Counted from the stretch's first letter, positions 8,356 to 16,793 are shown. The stretch: 41,286 nt of DNA from Hydrogenophaga sp. 2FB (GCF_005503365.1 NZ_SCML01000055.1:1-41286), one strand, 5' to 3'. The notes: a model not told the origin generated them from the letters alone. Made by a program: numbers and translations.

Positions 8356-9918
8356 ATGCCGACATCCGTTCACCCGGTGGTGCGCCGCCAGACCATCGCC
8401 GACGCCCTGCGCCGCACCGCGCTGCGCCTGCCGGGCAAGACCGCCATCGTCTGCGGCGACACGCAATGGACCTACGCCGAGTTCGACGCCCTGGTGAGCC
8501 GCCTCGCCGCGGGCCTGGCGGGCATGGGCGTGGCCCAGGGCGACAAGGTCGCGGTGCTCGCGCGCAATTCGCACGGCTTTGCCGCGCTGCGCTTTGCGCT
8601 CGCGCGCCGGGGCGCGGTGATGGTGCCGATCAACTTCATGCTCAAGGCCGACGAGGTCGCCTACATCCTGCGCCACGCAGGGGCGCGCACACTCGCCACC
8701 GACAGCGGGCTGGCCGAGCTGGCGCGGGCCGCTTCGGCCCAGGACACCCAGGTGACCCAAACCATCTGGCTGCCTTCGGAAGACCCGAGCGAGCCGGTGG
8801 CCGGCATGCACCGCTTCGACGACCTCGCCGCCTGCACCGACCCGCTGCCCGACGTGACGCTGAACAGCTTCGACCTTGCGCAGATCGTCTACACCAGCGG
8901 CACCGAGTCGACGCCCAAGGGCGCCATGCTCACGCACGACGCGGTGCTGTGGCAGTACGTGAGCTGCGTGATCAACGCCGAGATTGCCGAGGGCGACCGC
9001 GCGCTGCACGCGCTGCCGCTGTACCACTGCGCGCAGCTGGACGTGTTCTTCGGCCCGGCGATCTACATCGGCAGCAGCAACGTGATCACGGCCAAGCCGG
9101 TGCCGGACAACCTGATCGCGCTGATCGAAAAACACCGGATCACCAGCTTCTTCGCGCCGCCCACGGTGTGGATCGCCTTGCTGCGCTCACCCGCGTTCGA
9201 TGCGGAGAAGCTGAAGAGCCTGGCCAAGGGCTACTACGGCGCCTCCATCATGCCGGTGGAGGTGCTCAAGGAACTCGCCGCGCGCCTGCCTTCGGTGCGC
9301 CTGTGGAACCTGTACGGCCAGACCGAGATCGCGCCGCTGGCCACCATGCTCGGCCCGGACGATCAGTTGCGCAAGCCCGGCTCCTGCGGCAAGGCGGTGC
9401 TCAACGTGGAAACGCGCGTGGTCAACGACGCGATGCAGGACGTGGCCGTGGGCGAGGTCGGCGAGATCGTGCACCGCTCGCCACACCTCATGCTGGGCTA
9501 CTTCAACGACCCCGAGCGCACAAAGGCCGCGTTCGAGGGCGACTGGTTCCACAGCGGTGACCTGGTCGTGATCGACGGCGAAGGTTTCATCACCGTGGTC
9601 GACCGCAAGAAGGACATGATCAAGACCGGCGGCGAAAACGTGGCCAGCCGCGAAGTGGAGGAAATGGTCTACCGCCTGCCGGCCGTGAGCGAGGTGGCCG
9701 TGATCGGCCTGCCCGATGCGAAGTGGGTGGAGGCGGTGACCGCCGTGATCGTGGTCAAGGCCGGACAGGCGCTCACCGAAGCCGAGGTGGTGGCGCACTG
9801 CAACCAGCACATGGCAGCCTTCAAGAGCCCCAAGCGCGTGGTGTTCACCGACAGCCTGCCGAAGAACCCGAGCGGCAAGCTGCTCAAGCGCGAACTGCGC
9901 CAGCGCTACGCGGCCTGA
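8356..9918 (+). CDS. Fatty-acyl-CoA synthetase (AMP-forming, class I adenylate-forming enzyme)
   Basis: The enzyme activates a carboxylic acid with ATP and joins it to CoA. It has 520 residues, normal for FadD-like short to medium acid ligases. Signatures in order: the P-loop YTSGTESTPKGAM (about 179-191), PLYHCAQ, the adenine-binding YGQTE, HSGDLVVIDGEGF with the hinge VVDRKKDMIKTGGENV, and the C-terminal catalytic lysine in NPSGKLLKREL (about K508). A GAGGAG ribosome site lies 9 bases before the ATG. It is divergent from the Mla-like permease, and a link through membrane lipid turnover is possible but unproven. The exact acid (fatty, aromatic or branched) cannot be read from sequence. Confidence 0.88.
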   Translation: MPTSVHPVVRRQTIADALRRTALRLPGKTAIVCGDTQWTYAEFDALVSRLAAGLAGMGVAQGDKVAVLARNSHGFAALRFALARRGAVMVPINFMLKADEVAYILRHAGARTLATDSGLAELARAASAQDTQVTQTIWLPSEDPSEPVAGMHRFDDLAACTDPLPDVTLNSFDLAQIVYTSGTESTPKGAMLTHDAVLWQYVSCVINAEIAEGDRALHALPLYHCAQLDVFFGPAIYIGSSNVITAKPVPDNLIALIEKHRITSFFAPPTVWIALLRSPAFDAEKLKSLAKGYYGASIMPVEVLKELAARLPSVRLWNLYGQTEIAPLATMLGPDDQLRKPGSCGKAVLNVETRVVNDAMQDVAVGEVGEIVHRSPHLMLGYFNDPERTKAAFEGDWFHSGDLVVIDGEGFITVVDRKKDMIKTGGENVASREVEEMVYRLPAVSEVAVIGLPDAKWVEAVTAVIVVKAGQALTEAEVVAHCNQHMAAFKSPKRVVFTDSLPKNPSGKLLKRELRQRYAA

Positions 9919-9929
9919 GCATTCCAGCG

Positions 9930-9942
9930 GCCGGCATCCGGC
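9930..9942. terminator. Short hairpin between convergent genes
   Basis: GCCGG-CAT-CCGGC is a perfect 5-bp stem in the 38-base gap between the converging acyl-CoA synthetase and monooxygenase genes. It is nested inside CCTGAG/CTCAGG arms further out. There is no T-run on either side, so it would be a weak or Rho-dependent stop for both genes. Confidence 0.35.
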
Positions 9943-9956
9943 GCTTCCGATCGGCC

Positions 9957-11252
9957 TCAGGGGATCGCGTACGGCTGTTCGTCCGGTGTGTTGAGCGCGA
10001 CATCGCGGTAGAACGCGCGCCACGTGTCCGGCGGATAACTCGCGGGGTCGCGAGCAGCCAGGTAGTCCACCATCGCGAAATGATTGACCCGTCGGCCGAC
10101 TGCCACATTGTCGAAGCGTGCCGTGCCACGGATGTGCGACATGATCGATCGGCTGAGCAGGCAATACGACCAGGGTGCAGAGCCGATGCCGTCGAGGCCG
10201 ACGCTGGGGAAATACAGGTTCGGGGCATCGAGGCTGTGAAAGATGTCACCGCAGCGCGCACACAGTGCATCAAGGGTTTGAATGGAGGCGATTTCGGGCG
10301 CTTCGAAGTACGACAGGTCCACGCTATAGCCGGTTCCCCAGAGCAACAGGTCCGCTTCGATGCGGCTCCCATCCGAGAGCGTGACGGTACGGTCTGCGAT
10401 GGATGCCACGCTGCCGCAATGCCGCTCGATGGCGGCAAAGTTGGCCAGCATGCCGGGGCGTCCCGGTATGAGTTGATCCCGCTCCACATCAAAGTCATGC
10501 GAGGGCATGATCTCGCTGATGCCGAATTTTTCGTAGCGAGAACGCATGTCGGCGCCTATGGCTGCGCTTTGCTGCGAGGCCGTCATACCGCTGGCTTGCA
10601 GCCGCGCAAACCCGCGCACGCTGCCTGCGATGTGTTTCGGCTTGTGTGTCGGCACAAACCAGCGCAAGCCCCGATAGACCCAGACGGCACGGCGCGCGCC
10701 GTGATGGAAGCACAGTTCCAGCAGATCGAAAGCCGATGCGCCCCCTCCGACCACGAGAACGTCGCGACCGGCAAGCATTTCGGGGTCGCGGAGCGCACTC
10801 GAGTGAAACTCTTGAACGGTGCTTCCCAAGCGAGAAACCCGGGGAACAACAGGTGTGTTGTGCGCCCCCGTCGCGGCGATGAGATGCCGCGCACGGACAG
10901 CACCTTGCGGTGTCACCAACTCCCATGCCGAGTCGCCAAAGCGGGCCCGTTGTACGGGAGCGTTCAGCCGAACGCCGTCGGCCAAGCTGAACCGCGTCAA
11001 CCACGCTTCGATGTTGGCAAGAATGTGCGGCTGCGTCGCACCGTCGAGCGGCAAATCGCCCAACGCCCAGTCCAGCGGGCTGATCTGGATGTCCTGCCAT
11101 GACGGGAGGTCGCGCCACAGCCCGCCAACGCGACCCTGCCTCTCGAGCACGATCGCTTCCAGGCCGGCTCGACGCGCGTAGGCCAGTGCCAAGATGCCTG
11201 CCAAGCCGCCGCCAACGATGGCTACATCAAACGGGCTATTGCGGGGGGGCAT
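9957..11252 (-). CDS. FAD/NAD(P)-dependent monooxygenase-like oxidoreductase
   Basis: This is a 431-residue flavoprotein of the flavin monooxygenase/Baeyer-Villiger type. The FAD-binding GGGLAG motif is at 14-19, with ERQGRVGGLWRD after it. ATGAHNTP (127-134), a FMO-like FHSSAL (149-154) and a second Rossmann motif VVGGGASAFD (167-176) for NADPH follow, then LLLWGTGYSVD near residue 310. Such enzymes insert one oxygen atom into a substrate using O2 and NADPH. GGGAGA precedes the ATG. The coding region has visibly lower G+C than its neighbours, so recent transfer is possible. It lies upstream of the siderophore-interacting protein on the same strand, separated by 113 bases and a hairpin. Substrate unknown. 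Confidence 0.82.
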   Translation of the reverse strand: MPPRNSPFDVAIVGGGLAGILALAYARRAGLEAIVLERQGRVGGLWRDLPSWQDIQISPLDWALGDLPLDGATQPHILANIEAWLTRFSLADGVRLNAPVQRARFGDSAWELVTPQGAVRARHLIAATGAHNTPVVPRVSRLGSTVQEFHSSALRDPEMLAGRDVLVVGGGASAFDLLELCFHHGARRAVWVYRGLRWFVPTHKPKHIAGSVRGFARLQASGMTASQQSAAIGADMRSRYEKFGISEIMPSHDFDVERDQLIPGRPGMLANFAAIERHCGSVASIADRTVTLSDGSRIEADLLLWGTGYSVDLSYFEAPEIASIQTLDALCARCGDIFHSLDAPNLYFPSVGLDGIGSAPWSYCLLSRSIMSHIRGTARFDNVAVGRRVNHFAMVDYLAARDPASYPPDTWRAFYRDVALNTPDEQPYAIP

Positions 11253-11341
11253 GTACGTCTCCCGAGACCGATTGCTGCACCGCGGAGTTTCCGTTGATCG
11301 TCAGCCTTCAGTCTGAACCTTGCATTGAGCGACAAATACCG

Positions 11342-11367
11342 GATGCCCGCAAGTGACCGCGGGCATC
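11342..11367 (-). terminator. 9-bp stem-loop at the end of the siderophore-interacting protein gene
   Basis: GATGCCCGC and GCGGGCATC form a perfect 9-bp inverted repeat with an 8-base loop, overlapping the stop codon of the leftward gene at 11366-11368. Read leftward, the bases after it (CGGTATTTGTCG) are only moderately T-rich. It could end transcription or protect the 3' end; it separates this gene from the lower-G+C monooxygenase. Confidence 0.55.
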
Positions 11368-12181
11368 AGCCACCCAATGTTTCGTGGTGGCCGACGCTGC
11401 CGCGCTTCCAGTAGGCGGAAGCGCGCACACGGCTCTTGTCGAGGCCATGGCCGTTCGGGTCCACCAGCGCCTGCCGCACCGCCGCGATGCTCGCGGCCTC
11501 GCCGCCCGCCCAGGCAAAACCCTCGCCGGCAGGCAGCTTCAACGCAGCAACCGCCTTCGCGAGCGCGCCTGTGGCGCCGGTCTCCATCCAGTGCGTCTGC
11601 AGACGCGCACGGCTCTCCAATGGGCGGCGGTCCCCCGCGTCGGCGGTCTCGATCACGGTGATGGCCTGCGCGGTTTCGGGCAGCTCTTCGAGCCGCCGCG
11701 CGATGGCGGGAATGGCGGACTCGTCGCCCACCAGCAGGTGCCAGTCAAAACCCGTGGGCACCACGAAGGAGCCGCGCGGCCCGCCCAGGCCCACTTCATC
11801 CCCGACCTGGGCGGTTTCGGCCCAGAGCGAGGCCACGCCCTCGCCGTGCAACACGAATTCGATGTCGAGCGTGCCGGCGGCCAGGTCAAAGTGGCGCGGC
11901 GTGTAGTCGCGCATCGCCGGCTTCTGCGCGCCGGGCGGGAGGGCCAGGCCGTCGGGCCCGGGCTGGGGCAACACCAGGGGCTGGCCGGGCTGGGCCGGCA
12001 GCATGAGCTTGGCGTGGTCGTCGAACGAGGCGCTGACGAAATGGCGCAGGGCGTCGCCGGCGAAGCGCATGCGCAGGAAGTGCGGGCTGATCCGGTCGAT
12101 GCGTTGCACCTGCAGGCGGCGCACGTGGATCTCGTGGCGCACGCGCTCCACGGCGAGGGATGGGGTGGTGCTTGTGTTCAT
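11366..12181 (-). CDS. Siderophore-interacting protein (FAD ferric-siderophore reductase)
   Basis: This is a 271-residue cytoplasmic flavoprotein of the SIP/ViuB family, which releases iron by reducing ferric siderophores with NAD(P)H. The FAD-binding domain carries RDYTPRHF (91-98), where RxYT/S contacts the flavin, and LGGPRGSFVVP (132-142). The nucleotide-binding domain has LLVGDESAIPAIARRLEEL (149 on), a FAWAGGEAASIAAVRQAL segment and the family end ASAYWKRGSVGHHE. It is divergent from a MarR regulator across 74 bases holding two copies of a likely operator, so it is probably that regulator's target. MarR control of an SIP gene instead of Fur control is somewhat unusual; no Fur box was recognised. 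Confidence 0.88.
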   Translation of the reverse strand: MNTSTTPSLAVERVRHEIHVRRLQVQRIDRISPHFLRMRFAGDALRHFVSASFDDHAKLMLPAQPGQPLVLPQPGPDGLALPPGAQKPAMRDYTPRHFDLAAGTLDIEFVLHGEGVASLWAETAQVGDEVGLGGPRGSFVVPTGFDWHLLVGDESAIPAIARRLEELPETAQAITVIETADAGDRRPLESRARLQTHWMETGATGALAKAVAALKLPAGEGFAWAGGEAASIAAVRQALVDPNGHGLDKSRVRASAYWKRGSVGHHETLGG

Positions 12182-12190
12182 GGCTTCTAT

Positions 12191-12240
12191 TGGTTGATAA
12201 TGTCATCAATCATGCCCACATTGGATGACACTGTCAACGA
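12191..12240. promoter_or_regulatory. Two matching dyad operators between the siderophore-reductase and MarR genes
   Basis: 12194-12209 reads TTGATAATGTCATCAA, with 5-bp outer arms. 12226-12236 reads TGACACTGTCA, a perfect 5-bp dyad. The reverse complement of 12221-12240 aligns with 12191-12210 at 15 of 20 positions, with shared core GTTGA-Y-A-R-TGTCATC. The two sites lie 30 bases centre to centre, about three helical turns, in opposite orientation. This is the layout expected for a MarR dimer controlling both divergent genes. Confidence 0.6.
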
Positions 12241-12255
12241 CATGGATACCCCACG

Positions 12256-12690
12256 ATGAAGAGATCCGCCAACACCGAGGTGCTGGACCACATCCACGCT
12301 CTCATGCACAGCCTGCGTCGCCAACTGCAGGAAGGAATGCGCGAAGCCGGCGAAGGCCTCGGCCCGATGGAGGCGCGTTGCCTCGGTTATTTCATGCGCA
12401 ACGACGGCGCGACGCAGAGCGATCTGGTGCAGCACTCGGGGCGCGACAAGGCGCAGATTGCGCGCATCGTCAAGGCGCTGCACGAACGGGGCTTGTTGCA
12501 AAGCTGCCGCGATCCGGACGACGGCCGCAGCCAGCGCGTGAGCGTGACGGCCGAGGGACAGGCGCTGCAGCGCAAGATGCAGCAATTGCGGGTACGGTTC
12601 GAGAAGACCATGGTGGCCGGCTTGAGCGAGAGCGACCGCGCCACCCTGCTCGCCCTGCTCGACCGGCTGCAGGAGAACGTGGGCGGGTAG
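12256..12690 (+). CDS. MarR family transcriptional regulator
   Basis: This is a 144-residue winged-helix repressor. The DNA-binding part covers about residues 35-105: MEARCLGYFMRNDGATQSDLVQHSGRDKAQIARIVKALHERGLL, with the wing SCRDPDDGRSQRVSVTAEG, which contains the D-x-R-S/R wing-tip motif of MarR proteins. Terminal helices 1-30 and 110-144 would form the dimer. Ligand-responsive repression of its own gene and of the divergent siderophore-interacting gene is likely from the twin operators between them. No good ribosome-binding site precedes the ATG. Its stop is 2 bases from that of queG. Confidence 0.9.
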   Translation: MKRSANTEVLDHIHALMHSLRRQLQEGMREAGEGLGPMEARCLGYFMRNDGATQSDLVQHSGRDKAQIARIVKALHERGLLQSCRDPDDGRSQRVSVTAEGQALQRKMQQLRVRFEKTMVAGLSESDRATLLALLDRLQENVGG

Positions 12691-12692
12691 GC

Positions 12693-13772
12693 TCAGCGCG
12701 CCTGCGAGAGCGCCCAGGCCACGTGCTCGCGCACCAGCTCGCCGGGATGGTCCATGCGGCTCTGCAGCGCGCGCAGCACCTCAGCGTCAGGGCCCGCACG
12801 CAGCGCATTCCCCATCGCCACCGCAATATTGCGCAACCACCGCTCGTGCCCGATGCGCCGGATCGGGCTGCCTTCGGTGCGGCGCAGGAATTCTTCCTCG
12901 CTCCAGCCAAACAGTTCCACCAGCGTGGCGCCACTCAGGCCTTCGCGCGCGTCAAAGTCCGGCAGCGGGCTGCGTTGGGCGAACTTGTTCCAGGGGCAGA
13001 TCAGCTGGCAATCGTCGCAGCCGTAGATGCGGTTACCGATCAAGGGACGCAAGTCCTCGGGAATCGGCCCCGCGTGTTCGATGGTGAGGTAACTGATGCA
13101 ACGGCGCGCGTCCAGCCGGTGCGGCGCGGTGATGGCCTGCGTGGGGCAGATGTCGATGCAGGCGCTGCAGCCCCCGCAATGCGCGCTGACGGGCTCTGTC
13201 GGCGGCAGTTCCAGGTCGGTGTAGATCTCGCCGAGGAAGAACATCGAGCCCGCCTCCCGGTTCAGCAACAGCGTGTGCTTGCCGCGCCAGCCCTGGCCGC
13301 TGCGCTGCGCCAGCTCTTCTTCGAGCACGGGGGCGGAGTCGGTGAACACGCGGTGCCCCAGCGGCCCTACAGCGCCCTGGATGCGCTCGGCCAGTGTTTG
13401 CAGGCGGTTGCGCAGCACCTTGTGGTAGTCCCGGCCCCGGGCATACACCGACACGATCGCCTCGCCCGGGCGCTGCAAGCGCTGCAATTCCAGCGCCGGC
13501 CAGTCTTCGGGCGTGTCGCGCGGCAGGTAGTCCATGCGCGCGGTGATCACGCTCAAGGTGCCGGGCACCAGCTCGGCGGGGCGGGCACGCTTCATGCCAT
13601 GCGAGGCCATGTAAGCCATGTCACCGTGCCATCCAGCCGACAACCAGGCCTGCAAACCGGGTTCCGCGGCCGACAAATCCACACCCGCCACGCCAATTTG
13701 GGAAAATGCGAGCTCCTGGCCCCAGGCCTGAATCTGCGAGACGAGTTGAGCGGCATCAAAAGCGAACTTCAT
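12693..13772 (-). CDS. queG: Epoxyqueuosine reductase QueG
   Basis: QueG performs the last step of queuosine tRNA modification, reducing epoxyqueuosine with cobalamin and two [4Fe-4S] clusters. The 359 residues compare well with E. coli QueG (379). The cobalamin/active-site region has FTDSAPVLEEELAQRSG with the probable catalytic Asp145 and GKHTLLLN. Cluster ligands are C199, C202, C205, C209 (HCGGCSACIDICPTQAI), C225 (RRCISYLTIE) and C252, C255, C259 (GCDDCQLICPWN). A HEAT-like tail follows (WLRNIAVAMGNAL). The ATG at 13772 is chosen because it begins the family N-terminus, and TACAAT stands 9 bases before it. The start is back to back with tsaE. Confidence 0.93.
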   Translation of the reverse strand: MKFAFDAAQLVSQIQAWGQELAFSQIGVAGVDLSAAEPGLQAWLSAGWHGDMAYMASHGMKRARPAELVPGTLSVITARMDYLPRDTPEDWPALELQRLQRPGEAIVSVYARGRDYHKVLRNRLQTLAERIQGAVGPLGHRVFTDSAPVLEEELAQRSGQGWRGKHTLLLNREAGSMFFLGEIYTDLELPPTEPVSAHCGGCSACIDICPTQAITAPHRLDARRCISYLTIEHAGPIPEDLRPLIGNRIYGCDDCQLICPWNKFAQRSPLPDFDAREGLSGATLVELFGWSEEEFLRRTEGSPIRRIGHERWLRNIAVAMGNALRAGPDAEVLRALQSRMDHPGELVREHVAWALSQAR

Positions 13773-13781
13773 GTGAAGCCC

Positions 13782-13787
13782 ATTGTA
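13782..13787 (-). promoter_or_regulatory. Putative -10 box of queG
   Basis: Read leftward, TACAAT lies 9 bases before the queG ATG, with no ribosome-binding site between. Five of six bases match the sigma-70 hexamer. The transcript would have a leader of only 2-3 bases. No -35 hexamer is clear, and it would have to lie inside the 5' part of tsaE. Confidence 0.45.
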
Positions 13788-13805
13788 GGAACCGGCCCGG
13801 TTCCT

Positions 13806-14348
13806 GTGGGCACTGCGTCCCCTGTCGAACGCTGGCAGGGCCGCTGGGCCAGTGAAGAGGACACGCAGTCCTTTGCCCGCCAGCTCGCCGCCTCCCCCGC
13901 CATCGCGCACGCCACCCTGACGCTGCAAGGCGACCTGGGCGCGGGCAAGACCACGCTGGTGCGCCATCTGTTGCGCGCGCTGGGGGTGCGCGGCCGCATC
14001 AAGAGCCCGACCTATGCGGTGGTCGAGCCGCACAGCGCGATCGATTGCGCGGTGATGCCCGAAGGCGAGCCGCTGCAGATCTGGCACTTCGATTTCTACC
14101 GCTTCAACGACCCGCGCGAGTGGGAAGACGCGGGCTTTCGCGAACTTTTTGCCAGCCCCGGCCTCAAGCTTGTGGAATGGCCCGAGCGCGCCGGTGATTT
14201 TCTGCCGGTGGTCGATCTGCAGATCGACATTCAACCCGACGACATGACACCAGACACTTCCAACGACCCCGACCAGGACACACAGCGCGCCGTGCACGCC
14301 ACGGCGCTCACCGCCACCGGCCGCCTGCTGCTGGAGGCACTCGCATGA
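13806..14348 (+). CDS. tsaE: tRNA threonylcarbamoyladenosine biosynthesis ATPase TsaE
   Basis: TsaE is the ATPase of the TsaBDE complex that makes t6A37 in tRNA. The Walker A loop GDLGAGKTTLVRHLL, the segment IKSPTYAVVEPH, HFDFYRFNDPREW and LVEWPERAGDFLP are all diagnostic. The start is uncertain: there is no ATG in this frame. The GTG at 13806 gives 180 residues; a GTG at 13773 would give 191 and abut the queG ATG with no gap. Both exceed the E. coli protein (153) because of a middle insert (SAIDCAVMPEGEPLQ) and a C-terminal tail. The TGA overlaps the amiC ATG (ATGA), so the two are translationally coupled, as is conserved in many proteobacteria. Confidence 0.9.
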   Translation: MGTASPVERWQGRWASEEDTQSFARQLAASPAIAHATLTLQGDLGAGKTTLVRHLLRALGVRGRIKSPTYAVVEPHSAIDCAVMPEGEPLQIWHFDFYRFNDPREWEDAGFRELFASPGLKLVEWPERAGDFLPVVDLQIDIQPDDMTPDTSNDPDQDTQRAVHATALTATGRLLLEALA

Positions 14349-15787
14349 GCGGCACCCTCAACCGTCGCACCTTGCTGCAAACCGGCTCGCTCGTGCTGTT
14401 GCTCGGCGCGCAGCAGATCGCGCGCGGCGCGAGCGTGCTGGCCGTGCGCATCTGGCCGGCCGAGGACTACACGCGCGTGACGATCGAGTCCGACGCCCTC
14501 CTGCAGGCCAGGCACCAGTTCGTCAACGAACCGCCGCGCCTGGCGGTGGACATCGAAGGCATGGACCTGCTGCCCGGCCTGCGCGAACTCGTGGGCAAGC
14601 TCAAGTCGGACGACCCCAACATCGCCGGCATTCGCGTGGCGCAGAACGCGCCCAACGTGGTGCGCCTGGTGATCGACCTGAAGAAGCCGATCAAGCCGCA
14701 GGTGTTCAGCCTGCAGCCGGTGGCGGCCTACCAGCACCGCCTGGTGTTCGATCTGTACCCCGCCGCCCCGCCCGACCCGTTGGACCAGTTGATCGCCCAA
14801 CGCATGAAGGACCTGGACGAAGCCAGCGAACGCGCCGCGCGCCTGCTGGGCCTGGAAGCCGAGAAGGTCACGCGCCCGGCCAACCAGCAAGAAGACCCCT
14901 TGGGTGCCCTGATCGCGGGACGCGAACGGCCGTCCAGGCCCGACACCGCGCCGGACACCCCCACGGTCAAGCCCCCACCCAAGGACGAAGACACGGCCGT
15001 GGCGGGCGCCGAGCCGAAAGGCAGTCCGTCCAAACAGCCGCCTGCCTCGGGCAAGGGCAAGACCGAGCGGCTCATCATCATCGCGCTCGATCCCGGCCAC
15101 GGCGGCGAAGACCCGGGCGCGATCGGGCCCAACGGCACGCACGAGAAAAAGGTGGTGCTGCAGATCGCGCAGAAGCTGCGCGACCGCATCAACGACACGC
15201 GCGTCAACGGCAACCCCATGCGCGCCTACATGACGCGCGACAAGGACTTTTTCGTGCCGCTGCAGGTCCGCGTGCAGAAGGCCCAACGCGTGCAGGCCGA
15301 CCTGTTCATCAGCCTGCATGCCGACGCCTTCATGACGCCCAAGCCCCAAGGCGCCAGCGTGTTTGCACTGAGCACGCGCGGCGCCAGCAGTGCGGCCGCG
15401 CGCTGGATGGCCGACAAGGAGAACGCGGCCGATCTCGTGGGCGGGCTCAACACCAAGTCGGCCGACGCACATGTGCGCCGTGCCCTGCTCGACATGAGCA
15501 CCACGGCCCAAATCAACGACAGCCTCAAGCTCGGCACGGCCATGCTGGGCCACGTGAAGAAGATCGGCAAACTGCACAAGCCCAACGTGGAACAGGCCAA
15601 CTTCGCCGTCCTGCGCGCGCCCGACATCCCCAGCGTGCTGGTGGAAACGGCGTTCATCAGCAACCCGGACGAAGAACGACGCCTGAACGATCCGAAGTAC
15701 CAGGACGATCTGGCCGAGGCGCTGCTGCGCGGCATCGTCGCGTACTTCGGAAAGAACCCGCCACTGGCGCGGAACCGGCAGATCTGA
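14345..15787 (+). CDS. amiC: N-acetylmuramoyl-L-alanine amidase AmiC
   Basis: This zinc amidase cuts the stem peptide from MurNAc during cell separation. It has 480 residues. A twin-arginine signal (NRRTLLQTGSLVLLLG) fits Tat export as in E. coli AmiC. The AMIN targeting domain covers about 30-140. A proline/lysine-rich linker (195-240) follows, then the Amidase_3 domain at about 243-475. Zinc ligands are H252 (DPGHGGEDPGA), E267 (THEKKV) and H325 (SLHADAF), and the catalytic glutamate is in LVETAFISNPDEE. It is coupled to tsaE by a 4-base overlap. In many gammaproteobacteria mutL and miaA follow directly; here a catabolic block intervenes. Confidence 0.93.
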   Translation: MSGTLNRRTLLQTGSLVLLLGAQQIARGASVLAVRIWPAEDYTRVTIESDALLQARHQFVNEPPRLAVDIEGMDLLPGLRELVGKLKSDDPNIAGIRVAQNAPNVVRLVIDLKKPIKPQVFSLQPVAAYQHRLVFDLYPAAPPDPLDQLIAQRMKDLDEASERAARLLGLEAEKVTRPANQQEDPLGALIAGRERPSRPDTAPDTPTVKPPPKDEDTAVAGAEPKGSPSKQPPASGKGKTERLIIIALDPGHGGEDPGAIGPNGTHEKKVVLQIAQKLRDRINDTRVNGNPMRAYMTRDKDFFVPLQVRVQKAQRVQADLFISLHADAFMTPKPQGASVFALSTRGASSAAARWMADKENAADLVGGLNTKSADAHVRRALLDMSTTAQINDSLKLGTAMLGHVKKIGKLHKPNVEQANFAVLRAPDIPSVLVETAFISNPDEERRLNDPKYQDDLAEALLRGIVAYFGKNPPLARNRQI

Positions 15788-15798
15788 GCGGAGCGCAC

Positions 15799-16791
15799 TT
15801 ACTCCGGCTTGATCCCCGCTGCCGTGATGACCGACTCCCATTGTTTGCGGTCGGCATCGAGGAAGGACGAGAACTCCGGCGGCGTGTTGGTCGCCACTTC
15901 AACGCCCTGGCCGGTGAAGATCTTCTGCAATTCCGGTTTTGCGGCCACTTGACGCACGGCAGCGGACAGCTGGTCGACGATGGCGGCTGGCGTGCCCGCA
16001 GGCGCGAAGAGTCCGTTCCAGCCCGACGCCTCGAAGCCCGGGAAGCCGGCCTCCGCCACGGTGGGAACGTCCGGGAGAATGCTCACACGGCGCGAGGCCG
16101 TCTGCGCCAGCGCACGCACGCGGCCCGACTGGATATTGGCCATTTCGATCATCACCGGCGAGAACATGAGTTGAACACGCCCGGCCACCAGATCGGTCGA
16201 CGCCTCGGCCGGCCCTTTGTAGGTGATGCGGGCCATGTCCAGGCCGGCCCGCTGTTTCAGCATCTCGACCGCCAGGTGCGACGAGCTGCCCGTGGTGCCC
16301 ACCGCGTAGTTGAGCTTGCCCGGGTGCTTTCTGGCGTAGGCCACAAACTCCTGCAGCGTGCGCGCGGGGAAATCCTTGGGAACGATCACCACGTTGCTCA
16401 CCTTGGTCAGCAAGGAGATCGGCATGAAGTCCTTGCGCGCGTCGTAAGGCACACGCGCCAACAGGTAAGGGTTGGTGCTGTGCGTGCCAATGGTGCCGAG
16501 CAGCAGCGTGTAGCCATCCGCCACGGATTGCTTGACGGCCATGGTGCCGATCACGCCGGCCGCACCGGGCTTGTTCTCCACGATCACCGCGCCACCAAGA
16601 ACCTTGGGCAATTCGTTGGCGAAGGCGCGCGCGACGGTATCCGTGGCCCCGCCCGCACCCACGGGCACGATGATCCTGATCGGTCTGGCAGGATACGCCT
16701 GGGCCGATGCGAGCGGGTGGATGGCAGCGGCCACCAGGCCACCGAGGGTCTGGACGGCGCAACGGCGGCTCATGAAAGTGGTGTGGAACAT
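15799..16791 (-). CDS. TctC/Bug-type binding protein of the M28 operon
   Basis: This is a periplasmic solute-binding protein of about 330 residues with a signal peptide (SRRCAVQTLGGLVAAAIHPLASAQA). Bug hallmarks follow: YPARPIRIIVPVGAGGATDTVARAF, IVENKPGAAGVIGT, VADGYTLLLGTIGTHSTNPYL, VPYDARKDF and ITYKGPAEASTDLVAGRVQ. Three starts are possible: a TTG at 16797 overlapping the M28 stop (TTGA), ATG at 16791 (used here) and ATG at 16773. It is third in an operon after an alpha/beta hydrolase and an M28-like protein, so its ligand is probably the substrate or product of those enzymes. TctA/TctB are absent. Confidence 0.85.
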   Translation of the reverse strand: MFHTTFMSRRCAVQTLGGLVAAAIHPLASAQAYPARPIRIIVPVGAGGATDTVARAFANELPKVLGGAVIVENKPGAAGVIGTMAVKQSVADGYTLLLGTIGTHSTNPYLLARVPYDARKDFMPISLLTKVSNVVIVPKDFPARTLQEFVAYARKHPGKLNYAVGTTGSSSHLAVEMLKQRAGLDMARITYKGPAEASTDLVAGRVQLMFSPVMIEMANIQSGRVRALAQTASRRVSILPDVPTVAEAGFPGFEASGWNGLFAPAGTPAAIVDQLSAAVRQVAAKPELQKIFTGQGVEVATNTPPEFSSFLDADRKQWESVITAAGIKPE

Positions 16792-16793
16792 GG

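Noticed and set aside
5746..9135. A single leftward open frame of more than 1100 codons across the Mla-like operon and into the acyl-CoA synthetase
   Set aside because: Only its last 221 codons are a real gene; the rest is low-complexity Arg/Ala/His-rich shadow translation opposite or out of frame with well-recognised genes.
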